Shown: piece by piece, positions 42,247-50,683 of the stretch | How the letters are laid out: every line of letters begins with the position of its first letter | Position numbering within the stretch: the first letter of the stretch is position 1 | Assembly (NCBI RefSeq): GCF_017994015.1 | Contig: NZ_JAGOLP010000008.1 | Location: 1-64,000, forward strand | Length of the DNA stretch: 64,000 bases | Source of the DNA: Ferrovibrio sp. | GTDB lineage: Bacteria > Pseudomonadota > Alphaproteobacteria > Ferrovibrionales > Ferrovibrionaceae | Direction: 5' to 3' | Program-made: the position numbers and the translations under genes | The notes under the pieces: generated by a model | The model's input: only the letters and a program-made list of their open reading frames with translations | What the model was told of the DNA's origin: nothing | Database searches by the model: none

Positions 42247-43863
42247 ATGACCCGCCTTTCCTTCTCTACCCGTTTGCTCGGCCTTGTGGCCGCCACTGCC
42301 CTGAGCGGCTTTATCGCTGCAGCGGCCCAGGCGCAGGGAACCCTGCGTATCGGCATGACCGCCTCCGACATCCCGCTCACCACTGGCCAGACCGACCAGG
42401 GCGGCGAGGGCATGCGCTTCATGGGCTACACGGTCTATGACGGCCTGATCAACTGGGATATGAGCAAGTTTGACAAGCCCTCGGTGCTCACCCCCGGCCT
42501 TGCCACCAAATGGAGCGCCGATGCCACCGACAAGACCAAATGGACCTTCACGCTGCGCGAAGGCGTGAAATTCCACGATGGCAGCGAATTCACCGCCGAT
42601 GCCGTGGTCTGGAATCTCGACAAGCTGCTGAAGAAGGATGCCCCGCAATTTGATCCACGCCAATCGGCGCAGGGCCTGTCACGCATCCCGGCTGTTGCCT
42701 CCTACAAGGCTGCTGGCAAGTACAGTGTGGAAATCATCACCAAGACCCCGGATGCCACGCTGCCCTATCAGCTGGCCTGGATCATGATGTCGTCGCCGGC
42801 GCAATTCGAGAAGCTCGGCAATAGCTGGGAAGCCTTTGCCAAAACCCCCTCTGGTACCGGGCCATGGAAGTTGACCGCCTTCGTGCCACGCGAACGCGCT
42901 GAACTCACCCCCAATGCGGATTATTGGGACAAGCCGCGGGTGCCGAAGCTGGACAAGCTGGTGCTGCTGCCGCTGCCGGAACCGAATGCGCGCGTGGCGG
43001 CGCTGCGGTCCGGCCAAGTCGACTGGATCGAGGCCCCGGCGCCGGATGCCGTGCCGTCGCTGAAGAATGCCGGTTTCAGCATTGTCACCAATGCCTATCC
43101 GCATAACTGGACGTGGCATCTTTCGCGCGTCGAAGGCTCGCCCTGGAATGATGTCCGGGTGCGCAAGGCGGCCAACCTTGCCATCGATCGCATGGCGCTC
43201 AAGGAACTGCTTGGCGGCCTGATGATCCCTGCCGAGGGTTTTTTCCCGCCGGGTAACCAGTGGTTCGGCAACCCCACCTTCAAGGTGAAGTATGATTTGG
43301 CCGAGGCCAAGAAGCTGATGAAAGAGGCTGGCTTCGGCCCCGACAAACCACTGAAGACCAAGGCACTGATCTCGCCATCGGGCTCGGGTCAGATGCTGCC
43401 CTTGCCGATGAATGAGTTCGTGCAGCAGAGCTTGGCCGAGATTGGCATCCAGATCGAGTTCGAAGTGGTGGAATGGAACCAGCTGATCAATATCTGGCGT
43501 GCTGGTGCCAAGAGCGAAGCGGCGCGCGGCGGCACGTCGATCAACTTCACCTACTTCATCCAGGATCCGTTCACCGGCGTGATCCGTCACTTGCAATGCA
43601 ATCTGGTGGCGCCGAATGGCACCAACTGGGGCCATTACTGTGACCCCGAGATGGATAAGCTGTTCAACGAAGTGCGCAATACCTTCGATGCCGTGGAGCA
43701 GGACAAGGTGATGCGCAAGGTGCATGAGAAATATGTTGACGAAGCTTTGTTCCTGATGGTGACGCATGATGTGAATGCGCGTGCCATGAGCAGCAAGGTG
43801 AAGAATTTTGTGCAGGCGCAGAACTGGTTCCAGGATTTCTCGCCGATCACGATGGCCAAGTAA
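42247..43863 (+). CDS. peptide/opine-type ABC substrate-binding protein (DppA/OppA family)
   Basis: Periplasmic type II binding protein of 538 residues (SBP_bac_5): signal peptide MTRLSFSTRLLGLVAATALS cleaved after AAQAQ, then LRIGMTASDIPLTTGQ and the family segment WTFTLREGVKFHDGSEFTAD. I choose ATG 42247, with GCAGGA 8 bases upstream; ATGs at 42199, 42211 and 42241 only lengthen the leader. It heads a five-gene importer to 47836. Its position suggests a ureido acid, hydantoin or peptide-like ligand. Confidence 0.88.
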   Translation: MTRLSFSTRLLGLVAATALSGFIAAAAQAQGTLRIGMTASDIPLTTGQTDQGGEGMRFMGYTVYDGLINWDMSKFDKPSVLTPGLATKWSADATDKTKWTFTLREGVKFHDGSEFTADAVVWNLDKLLKKDAPQFDPRQSAQGLSRIPAVASYKAAGKYSVEIITKTPDATLPYQLAWIMMSSPAQFEKLGNSWEAFAKTPSGTGPWKLTAFVPRERAELTPNADYWDKPRVPKLDKLVLLPLPEPNARVAALRSGQVDWIEAPAPDAVPSLKNAGFSIVTNAYPHNWTWHLSRVEGSPWNDVRVRKAANLAIDRMALKELLGGLMIPAEGFFPPGNQWFGNPTFKVKYDLAEAKKLMKEAGFGPDKPLKTKALISPSGSGQMLPLPMNEFVQQSLAEIGIQIEFEVVEWNQLINIWRAGAKSEAARGGTSINFTYFIQDPFTGVIRHLQCNLVAPNGTNWGHYCDPEMDKLFNEVRNTFDAVEQDKVMRKVHEKYVDEALFLMVTHDVNARAMSSKVKNFVQAQNWFQDFSPITMAK

Positions 43864-43869
43864 GCCCCA

Positions 43870-43897
43870 GCCGGCAGCCGCAAATGCGGCTGCCGGC
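43870..43897 (+). terminator. strong GC hairpin between binding protein and permease genes
   Basis: A 13-bp perfect stem, GCCGGCAGCCGCA (43870-43882) with TGCGGCTGCCGGC (43885-43897), starts 7 bases after the stop. There is no T tract. In ABC operons such a hairpin typically protects the binding protein mRNA and lowers downstream expression. Confidence 0.65.
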
Positions 43898-43935
43898 AGA
43901 CTTTCGCCTGACTCCCGCCCCAGCCAGGAAATGCC

Positions 43936-44889
43936 ATGCTGTTTTATGCTTTGAAGCGCCTGCTCTATGTTCTGCCGGTTGCCTTCGGCGTCAGCGTTGT
44001 TTGTTTCCTGCTGGTGCATATAACGCCGGGCGATCCTTTAACTGCTATCATGCCCATTGATGCTTCGGCCGAGCAGCAGGCGGCAATGCGCGCGGCATAT
44101 GGCTTCGATAAGCCTTTGCCTGTGCAGTATGTGATATGGCTCGGCAAGGTGCTGATCGGTGATCTGGGCAATTCGATTGCCTCCGGTCGACCCGTGCTGA
44201 GCGAGGTGATGCGCGCAGTCAGCAACACACTGATCCTGGCTTTTGTCGCCACCCTGATCGGTTTTTTCTTCGGCTGCCTGTTCGGCTTTGTTGCCGGCTA
44301 TTTCCGCAATTCACCGCTGGATCGGTTGGCTTCCATGCTGTCTGTGCTGGGCGTGAGCGTACCGCATTACTGGCTCGGCATGGTGCTGGTGATCATTTTC
44401 TCGGTGCAGCTCAACTGGTTGCCAGCCACCGGCGCCGGTCCGGGTGGATCGGGGGATTGGAAGCCGGATTGGGAGCATTTCCGCTATCTGATTCTGCCGG
44501 CCATCACCATGTCGGTGATCCCCATGGGCGTGGTGGCGCGCACGATCCGCGCCCTGGTCGCCGATATCCTGTCGCAGGACTTTGTCTCGGCCCTTGCCGC
44601 CAAGGGTCTGGCCGATGGTGGCGTGTTCCGCCATGTGGTGAAAAACGCCGCACCAACCGCACTGGCGGTAATGGGGTTGCAGCTCGGTTATCTGCTTGGC
44701 GGTTCGATCCTGATCGAAACCGTGTTTTCATGGCCGGGCACTGGCTTCTTGCTCAATGCGGCTATCTTTCAGCGTGATCTGCCGCTGCTGCAAGGCACCA
44801 TCCTGGTGCTGGCAATGTTCTTTGTGTTGCTCAACCTGCTGGTCGATGTGCTGCAAACCGCCTTCGATCCGCGTATCCAGCGGAGCTGA
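43936..44889 (+). CDS. ABC transporter permease, DppB/OppB type
   Basis: Inner-membrane permease of 317 residues with about six membrane segments: N-terminal LKRLLYVLPVAFGVSVVCFL, the LVHITPGDP motif, DLGNSIASGRPV, and the C-terminal ETVFSWPGTGFLLNAAIFQRD typical of DppB. It is followed 3 bases later by DppC. Confidence 0.9.
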   Translation: MLFYALKRLLYVLPVAFGVSVVCFLLVHITPGDPLTAIMPIDASAEQQAAMRAAYGFDKPLPVQYVIWLGKVLIGDLGNSIASGRPVLSEVMRAVSNTLILAFVATLIGFFFGCLFGFVAGYFRNSPLDRLASMLSVLGVSVPHYWLGMVLVIIFSVQLNWLPATGAGPGGSGDWKPDWEHFRYLILPAITMSVIPMGVVARTIRALVADILSQDFVSALAAKGLADGGVFRHVVKNAAPTALAVMGLQLGYLLGGSILIETVFSWPGTGFLLNAAIFQRDLPLLQGTILVLAMFFVLLNLLVDVLQTAFDPRIQRS

Positions 44890-44892
44890 ACC

Positions 44893-45786
44893 ATGGCGGT
44901 CGGGACGATGGATGCGGGAGCGGCGAAAGTGCAGCCGATTGAGGTATCGGAAGGCTACTGGCGCGGCGTGATCAGCCGCCTGAGCCGCGATCCGGTGGCC
45001 ATGCTGGCGCTGGGTGTGATTGTGCTGCTGGTGCTGATGGCGATATTCGCGCCGCTGATTGCGCCGGCTGATCCGTTCAAAGGCTCGATGCTGCGCCGCC
45101 TGCGACCGATCGGCACGCCGGGTTTCCCGCTGGGCGCCGATGAACTGGGCCGCGACATGCTGTCGCGCCTGATCTATGGCGCCCGGCTGTCGCTGTTCAT
45201 GGGGGTGACGCCGGTGCTGATGGCCTTTGTGGTCGGTTCCGGCCTTGGCATTTTCGCCGGCTTTGTCGGCGGCCGGATTAATACCGCGATCATGCGCACC
45301 ATCGATGTATTTTACGCCTTTCCCTCGGTGCTGCTGGCAGTGGCTTTGTCGGGTGCTCTTGGTGCCGGCCTGACCAATGCGCTGGTTTCGCTCACCATCG
45401 TGTTTATTCCGCCGATTGCACGAGTTGCCGAAAGTGTCACCACCCAGGTGCGCAACCGCGATTATGTGGAGGCCGCCCGTGCCTCCGGTGCCAGTGGCTT
45501 CACCATCGTGCGCGTGCATGTGCTCGGCAATGTGCTCAGCCCGATCTTCGTGTATGCCACCAGCCTGATCTCGGTGGCTATGATCCTGGCCTCTGGGCTC
45601 AGTTTCCTTGGCCTGGGCGTGCGGCCGCCCGAGCCGGAATGGGGCCTGATGCTCAACACGCTGCGCACCGCAATCTATGTCAATCCGCTGGTGGCGGCTT
45701 TGCCTGGCGCGATGATCTTCATCACCTCGATCTCCTTCAATCTGTTCTCCGACAGCCTGCGTTCGGCGATGGATGTGCGCGCATGA
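44893..45786 (+). CDS. ABC transporter permease, DppC/OppC type
   Basis: Second permease (297 residues): a cytoplasmic N-terminus, then LGADELGRDMLSRLIYGARL, the EAA-type YVEAARASGASGFTIVRVHV and LSFLGLGVRPPEPEWGLML, all hallmarks of DppC. Its end overlaps the next start by 4 bases (ATGA). Confidence 0.9.
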   Translation: MAVGTMDAGAAKVQPIEVSEGYWRGVISRLSRDPVAMLALGVIVLLVLMAIFAPLIAPADPFKGSMLRRLRPIGTPGFPLGADELGRDMLSRLIYGARLSLFMGVTPVLMAFVVGSGLGIFAGFVGGRINTAIMRTIDVFYAFPSVLLAVALSGALGAGLTNALVSLTIVFIPPIARVAESVTTQVRNRDYVEAARASGASGFTIVRVHVLGNVLSPIFVYATSLISVAMILASGLSFLGLGVRPPEPEWGLMLNTLRTAIYVNPLVAALPGAMIFITSISFNLFSDSLRSAMDVRA

Positions 45787-46856
45787 CCGATCAGCCGGAA
45801 AACCAAATTGCCGATGCCCTGCATCATCCAGAGGATCGGGGTGGGCCACGTCAGCCGCTGCTCAGTGTTAAGGGTCTGATCAAACATTTTCCGGTCAGCA
45901 AGGGCCTGTTCGGGCGCAACAAGACCGTAGTGCGTGCCGTGGATGGTGTCGATTTTGATCTGATGAAGGGCGAAACGCTCGGCATCGTTGGCGAAAGCGG
46001 CTGCGGCAAATCCACCACCGCGCGGCTGCTGATGCATCTGATCGAACCTGATGCCGGCCGCATCGTGTTTGACGGCGAGGCCGTTGGCGAGGAAATCAGC
46101 CTGACACAATTCCGGCGCCAGACCCAGATGGTGTTTCAGGACAGCTACGCCTCGCTCAATCCGCGCCTGACCATCGAAGATTCCATCGCCTTCGCGCCGC
46201 AGGTGCATGGCGTGCCGCGCAAGGAGGCCCTGGCGCGGGGGCATGACCTGCTGCACCGTGTCGGCCTGGAACCGCGCCGCTTTGCTGGCCGCTATCCGCA
46301 CGAACTTTCCGGTGGCCAGCGCCAGCGTATCAATATTGCCCGTGCGCTGGCATTGGAGCCGCGTCTGGTGATCCTGGATGAGGCCGTCTCGGCGCTCGAC
46401 AAATCGGTGGAAGCGCAGGTGCTCAACCTGCTGCTTGACCTCAAGGATGCGTTCGGCCTGACCTACATTTTCATCTCGCATGATCTGAATGTGGTGAATT
46501 TTGTCTCCGACCGGGTGATGGTGATGTATCTCGGCAAGGTGGCGGAGATCGGCCCGTCGGAAAGCCTGTTTGCCGCGCCGAGCCATCCCTATACGGCGGC
46601 CTTGCTGAATTCGATGCCGGCGATGGACCCGGATAACCGCACCATGGAGGCGCCGCTATTTGGCGATCCCCCCAATCCAATTGATCCGCCGCCAGGCTGC
46701 CGCTTCCATACTCGCTGCCGCCATGTTGCGCCGATCTGCTCCAGCCAGGTGCCGGTGCTGGCCAGCGTGGCAGAGCTGCATGACAGCGCCTGCCTGATGC
46801 GCCAGCCCGGCAGCGGCCATCCCCAGGCCGGCCCGGCAATCGAGGTGGCAGCATGA
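45783..46856 (+). CDS. ABC transporter ATP-binding protein, DppF/OppF type
   Basis: ATPase of 357 residues: Walker A GESGCGKST, signature ELSGGQRQRINIARALALEP, Walker B ILDEAVSALD (DEA in place of the common DEP). The C-terminal oligopeptide-transporter domain has GCRFHTRCRHVAPIC. The start ATG 45783 is inside the end of dppC; the longer frame upstream is not homologous. F precedes D here, the reverse of the common order. Confidence 0.9.
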   Translation: MTDQPENQIADALHHPEDRGGPRQPLLSVKGLIKHFPVSKGLFGRNKTVVRAVDGVDFDLMKGETLGIVGESGCGKSTTARLLMHLIEPDAGRIVFDGEAVGEEISLTQFRRQTQMVFQDSYASLNPRLTIEDSIAFAPQVHGVPRKEALARGHDLLHRVGLEPRRFAGRYPHELSGGQRQRINIARALALEPRLVILDEAVSALDKSVEAQVLNLLLDLKDAFGLTYIFISHDLNVVNFVSDRVMVMYLGKVAEIGPSESLFAAPSHPYTAALLNSMPAMDPDNRTMEAPLFGDPPNPIDPPPGCRFHTRCRHVAPICSSQVPVLASVAELHDSACLMRQPGSGHPQAGPAIEVAA

Positions 46857-47836
46857 GCGAGGAACCGGTTGTTGATATCCGCAATCTGACCGTGGCCTTC
46901 AAAGGCGGGCGCGGCAAGGTCAATGCGGTGAATGGCGTCGACCTGCAAGTCGGGCGCGGCGAAGTGGTGGCCTTGCTGGGTGAATCCGGTTCGGGCAAGA
47001 GTGTTACGCTGCGCTCGCTGTTGCGGCTGCATCCGGAACAGCGCACCGAGATGGCCGGCAGTATCAAGGTGCTGGGGCAGGATGTGATGGCGCTGAAAGG
47101 TGCGGCGCTGACCGGGTTTCGCGGCAAGACCGTGTCGATGATCTTTCAGGAACCGCTGCTGGCACTTGATCCGGTCTATACCGTGGGTGCGCAGATTACC
47201 GAAGGCATCCGAAAGCACGAGCCCGGCGTGAGCAAGGCGGCGGCTGAGGAGCGGGCGCTGGAAGCGCTGAAGCGGGTGCGTATTCCGTCACCGGAACGCC
47301 GGTTGAAAGCCTATCCGCATGAAATGTCGGGTGGCATGCGCCAGCGCGCCATGATCGCCCTGGCACTGGCCTGCAATCCGCAGGTGCTGCTGGCCGACGA
47401 GCCGACCACGGCGCTGGATGCCACAGTGCAGATTCAGATTCTGCTGCTGCTCAGGGAATTGCAGCGTGAACTCGGCCTGTCGGTGATCCTGGTGACGCAT
47501 GATATCGGTGTCGCGGTGGAAGTGGCTGATCGTATTGCCGTGATGTATGCCGGCCGCATCGTGGAAACCGGCCCGGTGCGGGATGTGATCCGCAATCCGA
47601 GCCATCCCTATACCAAGGGTCTGCTGACCTTCCGTGCTCATGGCGCGATGAAGGGCGCCCGGCTGGATGCGATTCCCGGCGCCCCGCCGGATCTGAGCAA
47701 ATTGCCGCCGGGCTGTGCTTTTGCACCGCGCTGCAAGCGGGTCGGCGAAGGCTGCGATACGATCCAGCCCGAGCCGGTGACGCTGGGTCCGGCACATTGG
47801 GCGCGTTGCCTGAAACTGGCCGAGGCGGCAGAGTAG
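46853..47836 (+). CDS. ABC transporter ATP-binding protein, DppD/OppD type
   Basis: Second ATPase (327 residues): Walker [10 protein letters not shown], signature [20 protein letters not shown], Walker [12 protein letters not shown], and the C-terminal [15 protein letters not shown] cysteine motif that may bind an Fe-S cluster in this family. It overlaps the upstream gene by 4 bases and ends the importer operon. The convergent LysR gene ends two bases away. Confidence 0.9.
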   Translation: MSEEPVVDIRNLTVAFKGGRGKVNAVNGVDLQVGRGEVVALLGESGSGKSVTLRSLLRLHPEQRTEMAGSIKVLGQDVMALKGAALTGFRGKTVSMIFQEPLLALDPVYTVGAQITEGIRKHEPGVSKAAAEERALEALKRVRIPSPERRLKAYPHEMSGGMRQRAMIALALACNPQVLLADEPTTALDATVQIQILLLLRELQRELGLSVILVTHDIGVAVEVADRIAVMYAGRIVETGPVRDVIRNPSHPYTKGLLTFRAHGAMKGARLDAIPGAPPDLSKLPPGCAFAPRCKRVGEGCDTIQPEPVTLGPAHWARCLKLAEAAE

Positions 47837-47837
47837 C

Positions 47838-48731
47838 TCAGGCCGGCAGCGCCGCCAAATCGGCGCGCAATCGCGGCGCGGCGAAATCGATGAATGCGCG
47901 TAGCCGCGCATTTGGCCATTGTCCCTCGCGATGCACCAGATGCACCGGTAGCGGGGGCGGCTCATACTCGGGCAGCAGTATTTCCAGTTCACCGCGCTGT
48001 AGTTCCTGCGCGATCATGTAGGATAACACCCGGGTCAGCCCTAGTCCGCGCTGTGCCGCCGTGATAGCCACTTCCACCGAGTTGACGCAGAGCTGTGAGT
48101 GCGGCGCCACGCTATCCGTGTTGAATTTCCATGGCCGTGGCGCGGCGCTGTCGGAAAACAGGATCGCGCTATGCTGCGCCAGATCGGCCGGCCGGACCGG
48201 GCGGCCATGGCGCGCCAAATAGTCTGGTGCAGCGCAGATCACCCGCCGCACTTGGCCAAGCCGCAAGGCGGTCAGACCGGAATCGGCCAGTTCAGCGATC
48301 CGTACCGCCAGGTCAAAACCTTCCTGCACCATGTCGATCACGCGGTCGGCCAACATCAGCCGCAGGTCTATGCCGGGATAATGCGGCAGGAAATCCAGTA
48401 TCACCGGCGCGACATGGCGGCGGCCGAACAGCACCGAGGCGGTCATGGTCAGCACACCGCGTGGCTCGCCATGCAGGCCGCCAGCCGAACGTTCGGCTTC
48501 TTCCAAATCCATCAGGATACGCCGGGCATCGGCCATGAAGCGCAGCCCGGCCTCAGTCGGTTGCACCACCCGTGTGGTACGGTGCAGCAGACGGGCGCCG
48601 AGTTTTTCCTCCAAGGCCACCACCGCCCGGGTCACAGCCGGCGGTGACAGGCGCAGCTTCTGGGCCGCAGCGGCGAAACTTTTGGCTTCGGCCACTGCCA
48701 GAAAAGCGCGGATCGAGGCGAAATGGTCCAT
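47838..48731 (-). CDS. LysR family regulator
   Basis: LysR regulator of 297 residues in the branch lacking a pathway-specific name: MDHFASIRAFLAVAEAKSFA, recognition region LSPPAVTRAVVALEEKLGAR, then DLRLMLADRVIDMVQEGFDL of the effector domain. It is divergent from the GST gene at 48826 across 94 bases and probably regulates that gene and those following it. Confidence 0.9.
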   Translation of the reverse strand: MDHFASIRAFLAVAEAKSFAAAAQKLRLSPPAVTRAVVALEEKLGARLLHRTTRVVQPTEAGLRFMADARRILMDLEEAERSAGGLHGEPRGVLTMTASVLFGRRHVAPVILDFLPHYPGIDLRLMLADRVIDMVQEGFDLAVRIAELADSGLTALRLGQVRRVICAAPDYLARHGRPVRPADLAQHSAILFSDSAAPRPWKFNTDSVAPHSQLCVNSVEVAITAAQRGLGLTRVLSYMIAQELQRGELEILLPEYEPPPLPVHLVHREGQWPNARLRAFIDFAAPRLRADLAALPA

Positions 48732-48825
48732 TATTCCATTTTATGAAATAGTGAATTGCAGAATAGATATATTATCATCTTGAATTGAAAGATCATAGTG
48801 GGGCCAGCAGCAAGGAGCCCCGATC
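48732..48825. promoter_or_regulatory. divergent LysR-GST control region
   Basis: An AT-rich spacer in GC-rich surroundings. TTCCATTTTATGAA (48734-48747) is a partial dyad beside the LysR start. TGAATTG is repeated directly at 48752-48758 and 48781-48787, 29 bases apart, close to three helical turns. These are candidate LysR contact sites. No certain -35/-10 pair was fixed. Confidence 0.4.
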
Positions 48826-49449
48826 ATGACCCAACCCGCCCAGCCCATCCGACTGCATGGCTTTCAGCTTTCGGGCCACAGCCATCGCGTCGAACTGTTT
48901 CTCAACCTGCTTGGCCTGCCCTATCAGTTCATTGCCGTGAATCTGGCCGGCGGTGAACATTTGCAGTCGAAATTCCTGCCTCTGAATCCGTTTGGCCAGG
49001 TGCCGGTGATCGAGGATGGTGCGGTCACTTTGGCCGATAGCAATGCCATCCTGGTTTATCTGGCGCAGGTCTATGATCCGGCGCGGCGCTGGCTACCGGC
49101 CGATCCGCTGCGCCAGGCGCAGATTCAGCGCTGGCTTTCGGTGGCGGCTGGCGACCTGGCTTTTGGGCCAGCACTGGCCCGTATCATCCGCCTGTTCAAG
49201 CGGCCCGCCGACATGGTTCAGGCTCAGGCGGTTGCGCACCGCCTGCTGCAAAGACTGGAAGCGCAGCTTGGCGCCAATGGATGGCTGGTGGGCGATATGC
49301 CAAGCATCGCCGATCTGGCGCTCTACAGCTACACGGCGCGGGCACCGGAAGGCGATGTAACGCTGGAGGACTTTCCTGCCATTCGCGCCTGGCTAAACCG
49401 GGTGGAGGCATTGCCCCGCTTCCACCCCATGCCGCGCGCCACAAGCTAG
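48826..49449 (+). CDS. glutathione S-transferase family protein
   Basis: GST of 207 residues with a thioredoxin-like N-terminal domain (FQLSGHSHRVELFLNLLGLP as catalytic loop, NPFGQVPVIEDG with the cis-proline, LADSNAILVYLA) and an all-helical C-terminal domain (DMPSIADLALYSY). The catalytic residue is likely Ser rather than Cys. Substrate unknown. AAGGAG lies before the ATG. Start of a three-gene run to 50683. Confidence 0.88.
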   Translation: MTQPAQPIRLHGFQLSGHSHRVELFLNLLGLPYQFIAVNLAGGEHLQSKFLPLNPFGQVPVIEDGAVTLADSNAILVYLAQVYDPARRWLPADPLRQAQIQRWLSVAAGDLAFGPALARIIRLFKRPADMVQAQAVAHRLLQRLEAQLGANGWLVGDMPSIADLALYSYTARAPEGDVTLEDFPAIRAWLNRVEALPRFHPMPRATS

Positions 49450-49460
49450 CGGGGATGATC

Positions 49461-50369
49461 ATGGAAAATCTGACAGTCTACCATGCCGGCGAAATAGCCA
49501 TGCAGGAACGCGCCGGCGTGCGCCTTCAGGCCGAACGCGGCCAGCGCATGATCCGTGATTTCATGCCGGATCAGCATCGCGATTTTTTCGCCATGCTACC
49601 GTTCCTGCTGGTTGGGCATGTTGATGCTGCGGGCCAGCCCTGGGCCAGCATGCTGGTGGGCGAACCGGGCTTCGCCACATCACCAGATCCTCGGCATCTG
49701 CGCATCGCGCCGCTGCCATTGCCGCACCATCCGCGCCCGGTCGTGGGGGATGTGCTGGGCTTGCTGGGTATTCAGCCGGAAACCCGGCGTCGCAACCGCA
49801 TGAATGGCCGCGTCGTGGCCGTGGCTGGCGATGGCAGCTTTACCGTGCAGGTGCAGCAGAGTTTCGGCAATTGCCCGCAATACATCCAGCCACGCCAGGC
49901 CAGGCCGGTGATCCGACCCGCATTGCCGCAGCGCGCCGAAGGCCCGATTCTATCGGCCGAAGCGGCTGCATTGATCGAACGCTCGGATACATTCTTCATT
50001 GCCAGCGCGGCAAAGGGAGCAGCATCAGGGGCAGTGGGCGATCCAAGCCAGGGCGTTGATGTGTCGCATCGCGGTGGACTGCCAGGCTTTGTGCTGCGCC
50101 AGGATGATGCGCTGCTGATCCCGGATTACGCCGGCAACAATCTGTTCAACACCTATGGCAACCTGTTGCTGGAGCCACGCGCCGGCCTGTTGTTTTTTGA
50201 TCCGGTCAGCGGCGACATGCTGCAATTGCATGGCTTGGCCGAGATTCTTTGGGATGGGCCGATCGTGGAGCGCTTGCCGCAGGCGCGTCGCGCAATGCGA
50301 TTTCGCATCACGGGCGGCCTATGGCTGCCGGCGGCGATACCGTTGCAATTCGGCCCGCCGATTACATAG
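49461..50369 (+). CDS. pyridoxamine 5'-phosphate oxidase family protein
   Basis: Split-barrel flavoprotein of 302 residues. After an N-terminal extension come FAMLPFLLVGHVDAAGQPWA and, in the second half, SDTFFIASAAKGAASG, DVSHRGGLPGFV and DALLIPDYAGNNLFNTYGNL, which fit FMN-binding PNPOx-like domains. The start is ATG 49461 (GGGG 7-10 bases upstream). Reaction unknown. It follows the GST gene by 11 bases, so the two may share a detoxification role. Confidence 0.82.
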   Translation: MENLTVYHAGEIAMQERAGVRLQAERGQRMIRDFMPDQHRDFFAMLPFLLVGHVDAAGQPWASMLVGEPGFATSPDPRHLRIAPLPLPHHPRPVVGDVLGLLGIQPETRRRNRMNGRVVAVAGDGSFTVQVQQSFGNCPQYIQPRQARPVIRPALPQRAEGPILSAEAAALIERSDTFFIASAAKGAASGAVGDPSQGVDVSHRGGLPGFVLRQDDALLIPDYAGNNLFNTYGNLLLEPRAGLLFFDPVSGDMLQLHGLAEILWDGPIVERLPQARRAMRFRITGGLWLPAAIPLQFGPPIT

Positions 50370-50395
50370 ACTGATTATCTAAACAGGAGTGAACC

Positions 50396-50683
50396 ATGGC
50401 TGCCTATATTCTCGCCTTCGTCGATGTTACAGACGCGGAAACCTACGAGCGCTACAAGCAACTGGCGCCGCCGGCGATTGCGGCGGGCGGCGGGCGTTAT
50501 CTGGTGCGCGGCGGTGCGGTGGAAGTGCTGGAAGGCAGCCATGACGGCCGCCGCGTGGTGGTGCTGGAATTCCCCGATATCGCCGCCGCCAAGGCTTTCT
50601 ATGATGGCGAGGCCTACCGCGAGGCGCGCGCCGTGCGCGCCCCGGCCTCCAAGGCCACTTTGCTGCTAGTACCGGGAATTTAG
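50396..50683 (+). CDS. DUF1330 protein
   Basis: 95-residue ferredoxin-like (dimeric alpha/beta barrel) protein: AYILAFVDVTDAETYERYKQ, GGRYLVRGGAVEVLEG, RRVVVLEFPDIAAAKAFYDG and the terminal RAPASKATLLLVPG. Function of the family is unknown. CAGGAG precedes its ATG. Its last 4 bases overlap the convergent SDR gene. Confidence 0.88.
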   Translation: MAAYILAFVDVTDAETYERYKQLAPPAIAAGGGRYLVRGGAVEVLEGSHDGRRVVVLEFPDIAAAKAFYDGEAYREARAVRAPASKATLLLVPGI

